Notes: a model not told the origin generated them from the letters alone. A DNA stretch of 64,000 nt from Vespula vulgaris (GCF_905475345.1 NC_066590.1:5718001-5782000); one strand, 5' to 3'. Positions 24,325 to 39,300 are shown, counted from the first letter of the stretch. Program-made: numbers and translations.

Positions 24325-27300
24325 TCTTTCTCGCTATTTCTTTTTATTTTTTGAACAGAATGATTGATACAGCACGGCAGAAGGCTGTTTTCGACAGCGA
24401 GCCAGCCATCGCTTTTCATATTTCGACATGACGGATGTATCCGTGAATGGTCATTTCACGGAATACGAACACGAGGTGAAAAACATTATTACATTTGAAT
24501 GTATACTCTCTTTCTCTCTCTCTTTCTATCTCTCTATATATCTATCTATCTATCTATCTATTACTCCCTCTCCCTCTTTTTCTATCTATCTATCTCGTTC
24601 GTTTATATCTTGGAACGTTTACGAAATAATGGAAGCTTTGTGAAAATGGAAGGATATTGATCGCTGTCAAAAATTGTAAACGAATTGTTCCTTCGAGGAA
24701 TTAAAAAAAAAACATAAAAATATATATATATAACGTATTGTTGACTTTTAATGAGAAAGTTACAAAATAAATGGTATCATTACGTTGATCGTAATTGAAA
24801 AATAAATTTCTCTAATTGTAAGAAATGCAAAAAGATGTTTTCGCAATCTTTTAAGATATTGGTATAGAGAATATTAGAAATGTATAGACATCCAGAATAA
24901 AGGTTTGAATTTTTAAGAGCGACGAGACGTAAAGCAGAAAAGGAGAGAGGAGAGAAAGAGAGAGAACGCACAAAAAATGAAATTAGAGTGAAAAACGTGA
25001 AAGAGAGGAAGAGAGAAAAAAGGAAATAGCAAAAAGCACGATGGTAGCAACAACGTGTTCCTCGCTGGAACGGTTCGTTACGGTTCGTCGACTATAAGAG
25101 AGCGAGGAAAGCTGGAATTTTCCAATTTTAAAGGCAGATACACGGGAAAGATGGTGGAAGACTGGGGGAGGAAAGAGTTAGGAAAAAAGAGATGGAAGAA
25201 TGTCGCCAGGTTGGATGATGGATCGCTGTAGCCACCGACGACATTGTTCCTTCTTGTTTCTTCCTCGAGAATGAGATAGAAACGTCAAAGTAATCTACGC
25301 TGTCGTCTACGTCTTTCATTTCTACTCGCATTTTGTCATTTCATACGTGTTCAGCATATATACTATTAACGTTCGTATAGATTTTCAATTAAAACCTGTT
25401 AGATTCAATTAGTTCGAACTAGAAATTTGTAGAAATAATTGATTACTATAGGATTCATCAATCATCGATTAAGACTGCTAATTTGTTGGGTCAGTATTTT
25501 TAAACATTTATGATAAAATATCAGTGTGTAATATAAGTGACGCAATTCTGACGTTTAATTATTTATACTGACCCAAATATTCATATATATATATATATAT
25601 ATATATTGACCATTTATTTCACAATATACTTACCATTAATTAATAAAAGTATTGACTAAATAAATAGAAATGATCGATTAAACAAGGAAATAATTTATTA
25701 AAAAAATATTTTCATTTATCAAAGTAATAGAAAATAAAATAACTTTTTCGATAAATATTCATTCACATACATTATCGTAAAGAGCGCCTTCTATTATCTA
25801 TGATATATATTTAATTATTTTCTTTTTTCCATTTTTTATACTCACTTCTCATTCAACGGAGGCTTCCCAGTGTCGCTTCTTCTCGGTGTTCTTGGCTCAC
25901 CGTTTTCATCCCTGTAAAAGGCGTAAAGACTGACGGAGAAGCCCAAAGCATGAAGAATTTCGTGTTTGACGGTGCTCAACAATGTTTCCAGTTCCTGAGG
26001 CTTCGTGCTGATACTACCTGGGCAAAGATTTGCGTGTCCTGCGATAGGTCTGAAAAGATCAAATATTAAAACAATTAGCAATTAAGAAATTTAAAGGGAT
26101 TCGTATATACCTAGTGTCATTCAATAAATAATTTCTCCCTTTCTCTTGTATGAAGTTATTATGAAAATAGAAAGACGTAAGAGTCGAATTTGATATATTA
26201 TTCGTCACACGTGCCTCTGACGGATGAATTCAATTCACTACATTCGATCGATCGAAGAAATCGTAATGCTTTTGAAATATTCACGGAAGTTTGATAGATT
26301 GCTTTGGAAATATTAAATCACGTGGAACGTTCGATTCTTCTCTCGTTCTATACATACGTCCTTTACCGGAGGTAACTATATTGTTGAAGTAAAAGCTTTT
26401 CAATGGATAAATCGCGAACTGAAATTTTTTGCGACGAACGTATACTTCAATAATTTGTTCTCCGCTGTATATCGACGATATACATATGTTTTTCTACAGA
26501 ATATCTGGGGAAAGAGGAAACCTTAATTAAATCGATCGATGATGACTTATGTTTGAACAAATTTTTATATATTTTACGTGTTAGATGTTATATTTAAACG
26601 GGAACGATGGAATATCTCGCTAGAAACCAAAGTTATGAAAAAAAGGAAAAAAAAAACGTTTGTAAAAAAGTTGTTCGGTATAAGGAGGCACATTATATGG
26701 TAGAAATAATTTTTGTGTGGATGAAATAGTGGTGGAGATTTCAAGGTCAAATTAATTTTTTTAGATAGAACTCTATATTCTTTTATTCATAGTACAATAA
26801 CGGATTTGTTGGGACAAATTTAATGACCTGGTATATCATATCGTTTCGTGTAGTAAAGCCATAAATTAGTGGGATTGGAGTCACGTCAACGTGTATTGTA
26901 CGTGACTTATTCAATCGATAGTATCATGGATGACACTGTACGAATCGATTAAATCGTACGCTGTAGACATAAACAACGATAGAGCTTTTTATCTTCCCTT
27001 ATGTCTTTTACATATATTTCTTTTGCTTCGAACAGTCGATTTAGTATATCAGCACGTTTTCAAGAAGTTCGAAAGTCGAGAGAGTAATTATTTTAGTTTA
27101 TAAACGAAATGCCTATTTCATATTTTTCATTATTATTATTTGTATGTTTTAGAGTAGTAGCGTATTAGAAGCGTACTGTGCGATTTTCAACATTTAATAG
27201 CACTTTCAATTTTTTTTTTTCTTTTTCGATAGCTTCAATTTCCCGTGAGATATTTCATCATCACCGTTTAAATGTAACAACCTGTATAATAAATGTATAT

Positions 27301-30300
27301 AGTACAAGGCATATTGTATATAGTGCAACACGATGGAGACCTTATTTCATTTACGTCGAATGCATTAAGGGAAGTCCGTTTCAGAGGAACAGAGTCGACA
27401 CAAAGCGGCGTTTTAATGGCGCCATCGCGAACAGAATCGATAAACGTGAAGCTTATTGTAAAATGAAAGTAAAATAATATATATATATAAACAAAGAAAA
27501 AAAGATAAATAATAATAAAAAGAAGAAAAATAATAGATTAGGTCGTCATATGGATTTTAATGAAATGTTCATGGAATTCTTTCGAAAAATTCCTACAATA
27601 ATTCGATAAATATCGAGTTTTTAATTTTTCATTTAACATCTCGAACCAGTTTTGTATACAACTTGTCGAATGCACGTCGGATATTCTCTGAAACGAATGC
27701 AAGAGAATTTCGAAAAGGAAGGAAATTCGAATTTGACATGTTCGAGGGTAAAAAGAGAGACAGAGAGAGAAAAAGGGAAAAAGAGAGCGAAAGAGGAAGA
27801 GAGAAAGTGAGAGAAGAAAAATCAGTAGAACGAAATAAATGCGAATATAGGGAAGTGAACGCGGTCTGTATTGAGAAATATTCTATTTCAATAAAGTGCT
27901 GTTATATTATAACACGAATGTGCGAATCGATCATCGCAAAAATATGAACGGTTCGAGAGAGAAAGAGAGAGAGAGAGAAGAGGATACAATGATGAAGAGA
28001 AAGAGACGTGTAAGGGGGAAATGCGAGATAGTGGACAATACGCGTTCGCATCTGCCTTGCAAATCGGAGTGAATATTTAAATTCGACGTATCTATCAAAC
28101 GTACCAAATCGTTCCCTAGCTACATTCTATGTAACACCGTAGGGGCTCACTTCAAGCGAGTCGGTGATTAAATCGCACGGCAAAATTTAATTCGACGTTA
28201 GGTTACATAGTTGAGAAAAGAGCTTCGTTTATTCGTTGTTTGTAATTTTTCTATTGTCATGTTAACGTTTCTCATATTTCGTTGGCAAATAAAACATGTA
28301 ACGCCATTATTATTCAAAAATTCCTTTCGATATTTAAATCTGTTATCTTTATGACTTTTTCCCCGGGTATAACATTTTTCTTAAATAAATACGTACTTTC
28401 CTTTTATTCATACAATATGCAAATCGAAAATACATTCTTTTAATCGGTACTGTTTGTATTTTTATTATTCATGGAAATGTACTTCGTTTATCCCTTTATA
28501 AACGCCATTTCGTATTTTAATCTCGAAGGTGATGACGTTCTGAAGAGTCTATCTCGTTGTTCAGTCTCAGAGATATAGGATGGAGATATAAAGGAGAGTT
28601 ATATAAGTCAGACAAAGAGAGAAAGAGAAAGAGAAAGAGAAACATACACACACTCGCTCAAATACACTCACCGATCCAACGCAGCTTCCTGTTGACAGTG
28701 AGCAGCATAAGCGACCGTCAATCCCTTGTGACATCTCTCGGTCTGCATAGCGGACACATAAAATACGAAGTCCGCGCCGTCGATTCCGGGACCGGCTTTA
28801 CTTCCTTCCGCCACCTGACAATTGTGACCCACTGCGTTGCAAATTCTGCACACCTGCGATCGCAAAATTCAAGGTATCAACGCGGAAATTCACGCCTTCC
28901 GCTTGAGAGCCGATCGAGAGTCGGCTAATAAATATTCATCGCCGTTATCGTTTCCTCGATAATTCATTTCTAAAACGTTTGTTATCGGATAAATTAATCG
29001 ACGGAAGTTAGAAATATCTAGGACGATTTAAGACCGAGCAATTGTAACATTATTGTAATTAAATATTATTTTTCCTTTGTATTAATTATTAACAAAATTC
29101 AATTTTTTGAGAAATTTCCATTTAATTTTGCACAACAATATCACAATTCTTAACGTGGAATGAAATTCTTTCATCTCTGTAGAAAAATTGTAGGATCGAT
29201 AGAAAACTGTTTGGAAATTTTCACAAACTCGCATATTTGGAGAATATTTTCTTTTAAGAAATAATGTTAGTTACAGCGTGAAGAGCGAATCATCATAGAA
29301 GATCAGAAAAAAAATAAAGAGAAAAAGAAAATTCTTGTATCGCTTACAGTACTCATAAACGTTTTCGAAATCCGATCTCAACCGGGTTGAGGTACTTACT
29401 TGGGGAAAGGGAGGATAATGGTGGCCGGGGGAGTATATAAGCGAGAAGAGATCTCGCGCGATGAACGCTCATAAATAAGCGCTCGGCTTCTGCGTTAGTT
29501 CGAAGTGGGATAACCGCGTTATCCATTAGCGTTACGGAGTGTAATAGTCGTAGTAGGGTAAGGACGAAGTAAATAATTTTGCGTAGTTCGTTAATCTTCT
29601 CTATGGAAGTACGTCGAGATAATAAGTTATTCGTCTTTAATTCTTCTCGGGCCAATTAACGTCCCTCAGTGTGCTCTTAACTTTTCTCTTACAGCTTTGA
29701 TAAAAGATCTTTCGTGGATCATTAACGAAGATCGATCGATTGAATATAATAGAAAAAGAAAGAGAGAGAGAGAAAGAGGGAGAGGGAGAGCGAGAAAACT
29801 TACCGTCGAACGAAAAAAAAACTTCTAAACTTCAAAGTTCGAAATTAGACTTCGATAAGACGATTTGTTAGAGGAAGCTTACGTTCTTTTATTTGTTTGT
29901 TTAATAATTTCCACGCGATGTGTATGAAAATTAGAATTTGATTAGTCTCTATACGCGTTAAGTAATTATCAACTATATCCCGATTGATTAGTTAGTAAAA
30001 TTTGGCCCGAAGTCGTAATGAGAGGCTTGTATCTCGCGTTTCGAGAAGCTCATAAATTAGTGGCTTAATTAGCGTTACTTCCCTGGGTAATGAGTAATTA
30101 CTTACGTCAAGATGGTCCTCTGGGACGACCACCTCTCCGCACATGGTCGTTGAACGGCAAGTATCTATACAGTGAGTGTGATGATCTTGTACGAAGACCT
30201 GACTACTCTCGCATTTTCTGGAACAAATAAATCAATATTTTTAAAGATGAATGCTTTGACATGCGTATAAGTTTATTTCATAAAAAGAAAAATAAGAAAT

Positions 30301-33300
30301 CACAAAAGAATCTTGGGAAAGACTTTTTTAAAGAGATGAAGAGAATAAAGAAATTTCGCTTTTAATCGAGAAAAAGAAAGAGAGAAAAAAGAGGGAGAAA
30401 CATTGCGAATAATAACAAGAAAGAGACTGAAAGAGATACTCGCGTGGAACGATAAGCGATAAGAAACATTTACGGATTTTCGATTTACGTTTTGTAGAAA
30501 TGAAAGTGCTACAACTGGGTGCTGGTGCTTCTCTCTCTTTGATCTTATTGTCCCGTTCTCGAGTTTTCTCTGGTATTGTCTCGCGTTCTTTCACGTTGAG
30601 AATTTATTAAAGAGACTGCTCTTTCTTTGCTCTTTCTCTCTGTTTCTCTCATCTCCTTTTTCTTCTTTCGCACGGACTCTCGAATAGATCTTAGAGACAT
30701 TTACGTTCAGAAAGAAAAAGTCGATTTTTAATTAAGACCTTAATTAAGCTTCTTATCCGAGAAATTCGAAGTTTATGTAATACGAACGACGCGACGCTCG
30801 AGTTCCAAAGTCGATAATTATAATCGAGACAGTCGGATAAATTCCTTCGTACGGTAGAAATAGTTGTGCAGACCTTTTGACCTTTCCTTACGACTACGGG
30901 TAATATTCTCGGAAGAAAAGTTTTCGATTAATTAGACGAAAACTTTTCAATATACAGTGCTTTTTATTTGCACCTCGATCATTACCAAAGTTTATAACGT
31001 TAATTTTTTATTTTCTTCAATTAAAAATATATTATTAAATACGTATTTATCATTTACATTTATATATCATTAATTTTATTTAAATTTTTATACAATTATT
31101 GATTAATGGAACGTTACAATCTGGTAATCAATCAGAACGGAGAGTTCTATGAAACTGATTGAGTCAAACTCTTCTTTTTCTTATGAAAGGATAAAAGGAT
31201 ATCCTTCTTGAAGTGATCTTAAGGTAGGTTATATTCGAAAGGAGAGGTGAGGAAGGAAGATCGATGCGTAACCAGAATATCTCTCGATGGTTTGAAAATG
31301 GCTGCTGTGGGATGATATTGACCAGAGGGTGTATACTTTTATAGGATAGAAGTAAGTACATACTATATACGCAGAAAGGGATGACGGTTGAACCAAAGGA
31401 AAAGAATAAAGAGGACTCCAGGGAAGGAAACGGACAGAGTGGAACTAGTATTAAAAGAAAAAGAAAAAGAAGAAGAAGGAGAAGAAGAAGATGCACTTCG
31501 CTAAATAAACGTCCTAGCTAGTTCGTGTTTGAAGACTCTCCTAGAAAGACGTAAACGTTACAGTATGAATTGCCTTGAAACTCACATAGACACACATGCG
31601 CGCACATATACACGCGTATCGATCTTTATTTTTCGATTAAATTCACGAATACGAAAACTGGCAACAAGTTAAACGTTATTTCCCTGACATTCGAGAAATT
31701 GATCGATCTATTATCACATATACTTTATCATCTTTAAGGTTATTAACCAATTACGAATTGCTTTGCATTCGAATCGATCATTTGATTAATAACGAATACA
31801 TTTCGATATACATATTTTACATGTTCGATTACTTCATTATAAATGACATTCTACATTGCTGAACGAAGTGATTTGTAACGGCGAGTAAAATCACAAATTT
31901 GCGATATTTTCAATTTGCGAGAACGCTTTATGCTTTACGACTATGTCATCGCAAATATTTTCGTTAATGGAGAGAGCGTATCATGTTGTTTGTATAGCGG
32001 CATCGTTGAGTTGAAATGATTTGAGTATTTCACTAAAATCACGCTAGAAACATCGTCTTGTTTTTCGTATCGAATACGTGGGATGTTAGTAAGAAAGAAA
32101 AATCGAAGTTGATAGAATTGTAAAAAGTAAAAAGTAAAAAGTAAAAAGTTGTAAAAAATTGTATTTGGAATTTAATTAGAACGGAAGGGATATAGTATCT
32201 ACATCGTAATATAAATCGCTTTAATTAAAATCGATGATGCTGATGTTGGTATTGGTGAAGGTAACTAATGCACAAAAATAGAAAAATAAAAAAAAGGAAA
32301 TGGGATTTCGGGTTTGGATTCCAACAGTTTGGATTTCACTTTGATTCGAAAGAATTCTTAAGCGGATGCGCTTAAAAATCTAATTTCGTTGGAAGGTCAG
32401 ACGATTATTAAATTCCTCATCGTACTTGGAAATTTTGCTCGTCCTAGCAAACTTTTAATTATTACGCTTTTTGAATCGAAAATCTTTTGAAAGAGACATC
32501 GGAAAACTTTCATTAACTCTCGAAACAGTTGATACATAATAGGTAACATGACGTAGTGCCAATGTTGGATCAAAGCAACGATCATAAAGGGATTTTATCG
32601 ATTTTATATACCATCTTTTTATATCATTCGTGTGTACGGAATACAACGTACATATACGAAAGCACCTAGACAATCGTTTATGTCCTACTTAACTTTTTTC
32701 ATCGTATTACATGTTTCTTTCGATCTTTATCTCGAGTATATCGAGGTTAATGTTGAAGCGAGTAAGACGTTTAGCGAGTAAACGTTAAACGAGCAGCCAA
32801 CTCGTCACAAGTGTAATTCTCTGAATCCACTTACGAGGCTCACCCTACGTCCTTTCTCCATTTTCTCGAGACATTTTAGGCGAGGGTAGGCCGATGGAAC
32901 TAAGAAACTGCGATCCCTTTCGGTTTCTCGACGGAAGACAAACTCGCGTAATTTTCTTCGATAAGCCGATATCGCGTCGACTTTTGGAGACTCCTCGAAA
33001 TTGTAAGATTCTATCTCGACGCGAATTTATCTCGATAGAGATAGAGAGAAAGAAAGATAGAGAAAGAGAGTGAGAAGAGAGGGTCTGGAAGAGGCCTTCT
33101 ACGTTCACTCGCTACTCGTCTCGTATATTCTCTTTGAGATCGCTTCGTGAGGGTAATGTTCCGTAGATTTCGTACGTCTATGTATGTATGTATGTATGTA
33201 TGTATGTATGTATGTATGTATGTATGTATGTATGTATGTATGTATATATGTATATATGTATGTATGTATGTATGTAGAAGAGAAAACCAAAAGGAAAGTA

Positions 33301-36300
33301 GAGGAAAAGAGAAAGGAAAAGAAAAGGTGCTTGATGCTGAAGAAGAAGGGGACATACTCTAAACGAAAACGGTAAATTGCCTGGAAACCGCTCGAGTATT
33401 TACAGAGGACGTCGTTTTCCCGCTATGAACTAAGCCGCTCAATTCCGAGACTTCCGATCCGAGCCTCTCTCCGCCGCCATTTCCCGAAATCGAACTCCTA
33501 AATCTTACGAAATTTAAGTCCTATCTTTCCTCAACGATCTAGCAGGAAATACTGCGTTATGTATATTCTAACAGTATCTAAGGAGGTGTTATAAAATTGT
33601 TAAGAATTACCATAACCGCTTTTCAAAATTAAAGAAAAATAATATACTCCGAAGACACGTTCGATCGTTGTTATATTTTCAATCAGAATTATTTGATGAT
33701 TTCAGATACCGTTTAACTCAATTTTCTCTCTATTTTAAAATGTTCCTTTCAATTCTCGCGAATTTAAGAGACATTTAGAAATTTCGTTAATCTTTTAGAT
33801 TCAACCTGTATATCTTGTAAACGTGATAATACTTTAGAGTTAGATTTTATCTATCTCTTTTCAAAATTTAAGAACCAAGTTCGTTCTAGCATAAAAAAGC
33901 TTCGATATCGATAGCACCTCATCGTCGTTGTCAAGCTTGAAAATCCGGATCGCTCAGCTGCTTTTATCCGACTCACCGAGCGTAATTTCTTTGTAATCCG
34001 CGAAGGAAGAGCCTCTTTCTCCAGCGTGGAGAAAAATTCAGAGGGATGGGTGGAGAAAGCGTTCGGAAAGCTTCGTTGGAAGTTCGTCGTTAGCTTAAAA
34101 GAGCAGAAGCGAGCTTTTCGAAAGCATTATCACTCGGGCTTGCACTTACTCCAAGCTTGCAACATCGACGCTGCTGGATTTGTCGTCAGTGACACGCTTT
34201 CTGCATTACCGAGAAGGCTCGCGTTGAAGGAAGACTTCTCACGGCTGTCCTCCTCCTCTTCCTCTTCCTTCTCTTTTCACCAACTTTTACTTTTCCTATC
34301 TCTCACCATTTGCGAATTCGCACGTAACGAAATTCATTCGATGATAAAGCCGTTCAAAGTCTTCAATATCTCGTCAAATCACGTGTTATACTATTTAATG
34401 TTAAAACTATCGAAGTACAAGGGTCATTTGAAAAGTTCGCGGTTTTCTTTCTTTTTTTTATGTATAGATAAATTTCATTCTTAAAGTGAAACATATCTTA
34501 AAGTGAAAAAGAAGAAAAGCTGCAAATTTTTCAAATAACCCTAATATCGCATTTGCTACATCCTTAAGAAGTACTTTCAATCTCACGATTGCCTTTTAAT
34601 GAACAATTCTTCTAAAGTCTTTAGTTTGATCTTACAATACACTTCGCTATATTCCACGATAGATACGGTACTCAATGATGAATCGTACTAATTAAAGTGT
34701 AAGAAATAATTCAAATTTTTACTTTGTAAGATTAAATTGTCATCTTTACGTATTATACGCGATGGCATAGGAACGATAACTCGTATCAAACGACCAGATA
34801 CCAAAGAGGATTATTCGAATCTCTATAAATCGTTCACGAAAGAGAACGCGATTGTAAAATGGAAGGAAGGCAAATCGACGGAGAAATTTATACGCGAGCA
34901 AACACGCTGGCCTTTCCATTTCTGAATTATTGATTACGATACGTGTAACGCGCGTACAAAATCAGTCGTATCACCTTTCTCATCTTTGTACTGAGAATTT
35001 TTTAAATCCCTTGATTCGTAACACGAGAGACGCATATCGTGTCTGATGCCCGATTTAGAAATGATGGAATTGAACGATCCGTACCGATGTAAAATTTATC
35101 GACGACGATACGCTTCGACGGAACGTGACATTGCATTTATATTCAAGATAGTCTGAATTTCTATAGATATACTCGGTATTATAAAAGAGAAAAGAGAGAG
35201 AGAGAGAGAGAAAAAAAGAAAAAAGAAAAATGGAAGAGGGAATAAAATAATTAGCTAATACTTTAATTATGTAAAAGCTTATGCGTGACCTGGTTGATGC
35301 ACTCGTCGTCTCATCGCATTTAGCCCGTCAATCTTTAAGCCTGAATATAGGGCTCTTCTTTTACTTTTTTCTTTCTTTTCTTTCTACTTGCTACATCGAA
35401 ATAATTTTTTTTCTCTATATCTCTTTTTATTTTTCATTTTCTTTTTCTATGTATATTCTTTTTTGTCGGTATCTATGATCTGTGTACCCACATATCAATA
35501 CAAGCGAACGTTAAAACTCGAAAACAGTAACGACGTTTTTATGGTATCTATATATATTTATATGTAGAATATTATAGCAGTATGTACATAAATCCGCAAG
35601 ACGCGGAATGATGTTTATGCAGGTGACGGTAGGGCAGTATGGTCTTAGAAAAGAAAGAGAGAGGAAGAGAGAGAAAACCTTGATATTTTTCCTTTGAGAG
35701 TGGAAATCCGGTATGCCCGTTTTCTTTCACTATTTTTCTTCAAGACCACAATAGCATCCGTGCGATAACATCCGCATAGAGAAAACGCTAACGCAAAACT
35801 TCTGACGTCTTAAGCATTTTAGAATAGCGCATCTTCTTTCCGAGAAAGATTTATGAATACGTGTTTCTCGGAGATACATGTGAAATGGGGGACACGGATT
35901 GGAGGCCGACGTGTGCTGTATACATATCTATATATATATATTTTTTTTTTATTAAATATCCAACGAGATTTTAGTTTGTGGTGAAATGTAGATTAATATT
36001 CGATATACATTTATGTAAATGTATATCAAATATATCAGAATCACGATCGATATATTCTCAACATCATTGAAATAATTTAAAGAAATTCTCGTGTTCGACT
36101 ATTCGAGAAATTCTATGTTGAGAAAGGTATAATTTTCGGAATGTAAAATCTTGTTATGACAATAAAAAAAGTTATTGCTTTGATCGTTCGAAACAAAAAT
36201 GAAATAAGAGTCATAAAAAAAAATAATGAAAAGAAAGTTAGCAAGTGATGGGAAGTTGATTAGGAAAACGGTGAACTTCTGTGTCTGATATATAACTTGC

Positions 36301-39300
36301 ACTTACTACTTGTTACGAAACTGAATTAGATTAGATCAATGATGTGGTCAACCAGAAACACTGAAATCACTCTGATCAAAATCACTTGTTAACTTGAGAA
36401 ATCGTGCGATAAATATATCGTTCTTTAATTTGATCAAACGTTACTAAACTATTTTAATTAAATTATTTCAAACGAAATTGAACGAAATTATTTTAAACGA
36501 AATTTACGGTAATTGAAAGTTTCGAATTCGTTTAGAACGAAAATATATAGGAGAAATGTTCTCAGTGTCGTTTTTATTGCCCCGACGAAAGCTTAGTACA
36601 CATAAGTTTAGCGAAACGCGAGCAGATCAATTCACCAGACAGCAAAGTATATAATAAATTCCTTAGAAGGAGTTAAATTTGATTTAACTTGATTTGTTTC
36701 TGGTTTTCACACTAAATTACCTACTCTCGTCCGTCTTAAAATACGAGGAACTTGACATTTAGAGTTTCTAATTTACTTCCTCGAAAGTATCAAAATCTAG
36801 CAATTTGGATAATTTCATGAATAATGTATTTGACAAAAATGCTTAGACATTCATAATAATTATGTTCTTCTTTAATTTGATATAAAATCCGACTTTCTAT
36901 CTCTTTACGTTATGTTTTTCATGGTTTCGTAGAATTTAATGTGTAAAATGGCCCATTCAGTGTACGTATTATATACACATGCGAAGATACACATACATCA
37001 GATTTCGCGAATAAAACTGGAAAGGATCGGGTTACTTCGATAAATCATTGCAAGGAGAATCAATTTTCGTCAGAGCGTCGTTCTCAGCTTAGGACGGAAG
37101 TTACAGGGCGGAAGTAAACAGGATAAATGTCCAGTCATCGGGAAGAAGATTAATGTGTATTCGAGGAACGTACGGCGTTACTTGCAAGGGACAACAGCAG
37201 GGAGACAATAAGGGACCGTTCTCGAAGACGAACGTCTTTCGGAACAACGAAAAGACTCTTTCATCGTTGTATCTAAAAAGAGATGACAGAAAAATAAAGA
37301 ACAATGATCCCGATCGATCGACTCCAGGACATACATCGTCTTGAATTTTAATCTTTTCTTTTATGTTTTTTTCTCCCTCATATTAAAAATGATATATCTT
37401 CGTAATAAATAACAAAGAAACAAGAAAATCTCGTTATTATAATACATATCAAAGGAAGTCTCTTCGTTGGAAAGACATGAGAATCCTGATCCAATACCTT
37501 AATATCTAGATCGGTTTTATGTGGGTAGCTTGTATCTCAACAGATATGCCCAATATGAGGGAAATAAAAAAAAAGATAAGATAGGAAGAAAAAAGGGGAA
37601 ACTCGATCAAGGTAAGACGATAAAACGATATTAAAATTTGCGCTGAGCGATAGTCTGACAATTTGAGGTACAGTCCAGATGATCATAGCTGGGTAATCCT
37701 TCTTTCTCCTTTTATGTGTACACCGTATATGCTATCGTCAACGGATTTATATTTCCATTTCGAAATTAAAAGCATACAAACGATGTAAAGATTAAAAGAG
37801 ACAGAATATCTTTGGAAGGATAACGACATGAAAAATGTATAAAAGTGCATGAGAAGCAGTATCATAGGAGGGAACAAGGGGTAAGGGAAAGGTTGGCACG
37901 TACTGCTAAGTACGTATGCAAAGCTGTTAGCGAATGAAACATATGAGAGAAGGGGAAGATAGGATTTAAATTCAAAGAAAAGCGATTCGAGAAGTCGATT
38001 AATCTACTTTAATGAGGTCTCCACGAATAAGAGAAAAAGAAGATATTTAAGCGATGTTGGTTACCCTGTTAATCCTTGAAAGAAAAAATCGTCTTTAAGG
38101 TTGTTAATTATCCATAATTTTATAATAGTTTACGCCAACAATGAGTACAGACGTAATTCTTTATCGATTTTGATGACAATTTCTCATTTTAAATACGAAG
38201 GTTCAAAGAAAGATTTGGCTTTTTCGAATTTTTGACGAAGTTTTATTTTCTTTGAAAAAATTACTGTCAAGAAATGTATCATTAACAATGTAATATATAT
38301 ATGAAAGCAGAGTATAATTAATATTTAAATTAAAAGTCATGTAATTGCTTAAATATTATAAAACTAATAACTTTCATGCTTTTGATTATTTTATTATTTA
38401 ATTTTACTTCTAAATGCTTAGTGGCTACATAAACATTTTCAAGATTAAGTCGTTGTAAACAAGTATTATTCACTGTCAATGACTTTGATAATTTTCGAGT
38501 CAGCTATTCTTTATATTTCGACTAGTAAATATGTGAGCTGATCTTTGGAGAACCAGTCTACTTTTGTATTCCGACGAGTAAACATCGCAAATTATTATTT
38601 CCATACGGCTAAATTTCAATAATTTATAGTTTTGATAATTTTCTAATTATTTAAATAATTTTAAAGTACAAAGAGTACAATAAACTAATATTTAAATAAT
38701 AGCACATTTATTTAAACATTTCGAAAACAGCTCGAAATACGCGTTAAATGTAAAATAGAATTAAATTAATATTTAAATAGAGTTAAAATTTGTACGCGCA
38801 GTCGTTGCCTGTTTACGTAAACAAAAGTAAACTTTTCATTGACTTTGGTTGCTATCGGAACAGTTCTCTTTTGGATTTCGACGAGTAAACATCGAAGCAG
38901 TCTCTTTCCTAACAGGTAAGGTTAAATAAATCATACTTTCCATTATTTTATAATTATTTAAATAGTTTGAAACGTGTGCGGAGTATAACGAACTAATATT
39001 TAAACAATAGCATATTTATTTAAACATTTCATAGTTTGAAGCATGTGTTAAATATAAAATAAAATTAAATTAATAATTAAATAGAAGTAAAATTTGTACG
39101 CGCGGTCGTTGCCTGTTTATGTAAACAAAAGTGAACTTTTCATTGACTTTGATTTTTCATTGACTCAGTGTTCTTTTGGATTTCAATGAGTAAAGATCGG
39201 AAAAACGGGTAAGCTTAAATATATTATATTTTCGATTATTTTATAATTATTTAAATAATTTGAAACGTGCGCAAAATGTTACCACTTCGTAATATAATAT

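Larger units (their letters stand above)
23720..25845 (-). other. M8 gene intron, 2.1 kb
   Basis: It holds CT at 24280-24319, CTAT at 24536-24562 and a MITE-like inverted-repeat element at 25486-25576, followed by TA repeats near 25585. No coding signal. Confidence 0.65.

Noticed and set aside
33011..33375. Frames with repeating Thr-Tyr-Ile-His or Tyr-Val-Cys-Met
   Set aside because: Direct translation of the TATG microsatellite.
33430..33480. Minus-strand ATGGCGGCGGAG start-like context in a GC-rich patch
   Set aside because: The frame stops after 12 codons and no donor in phase was found.
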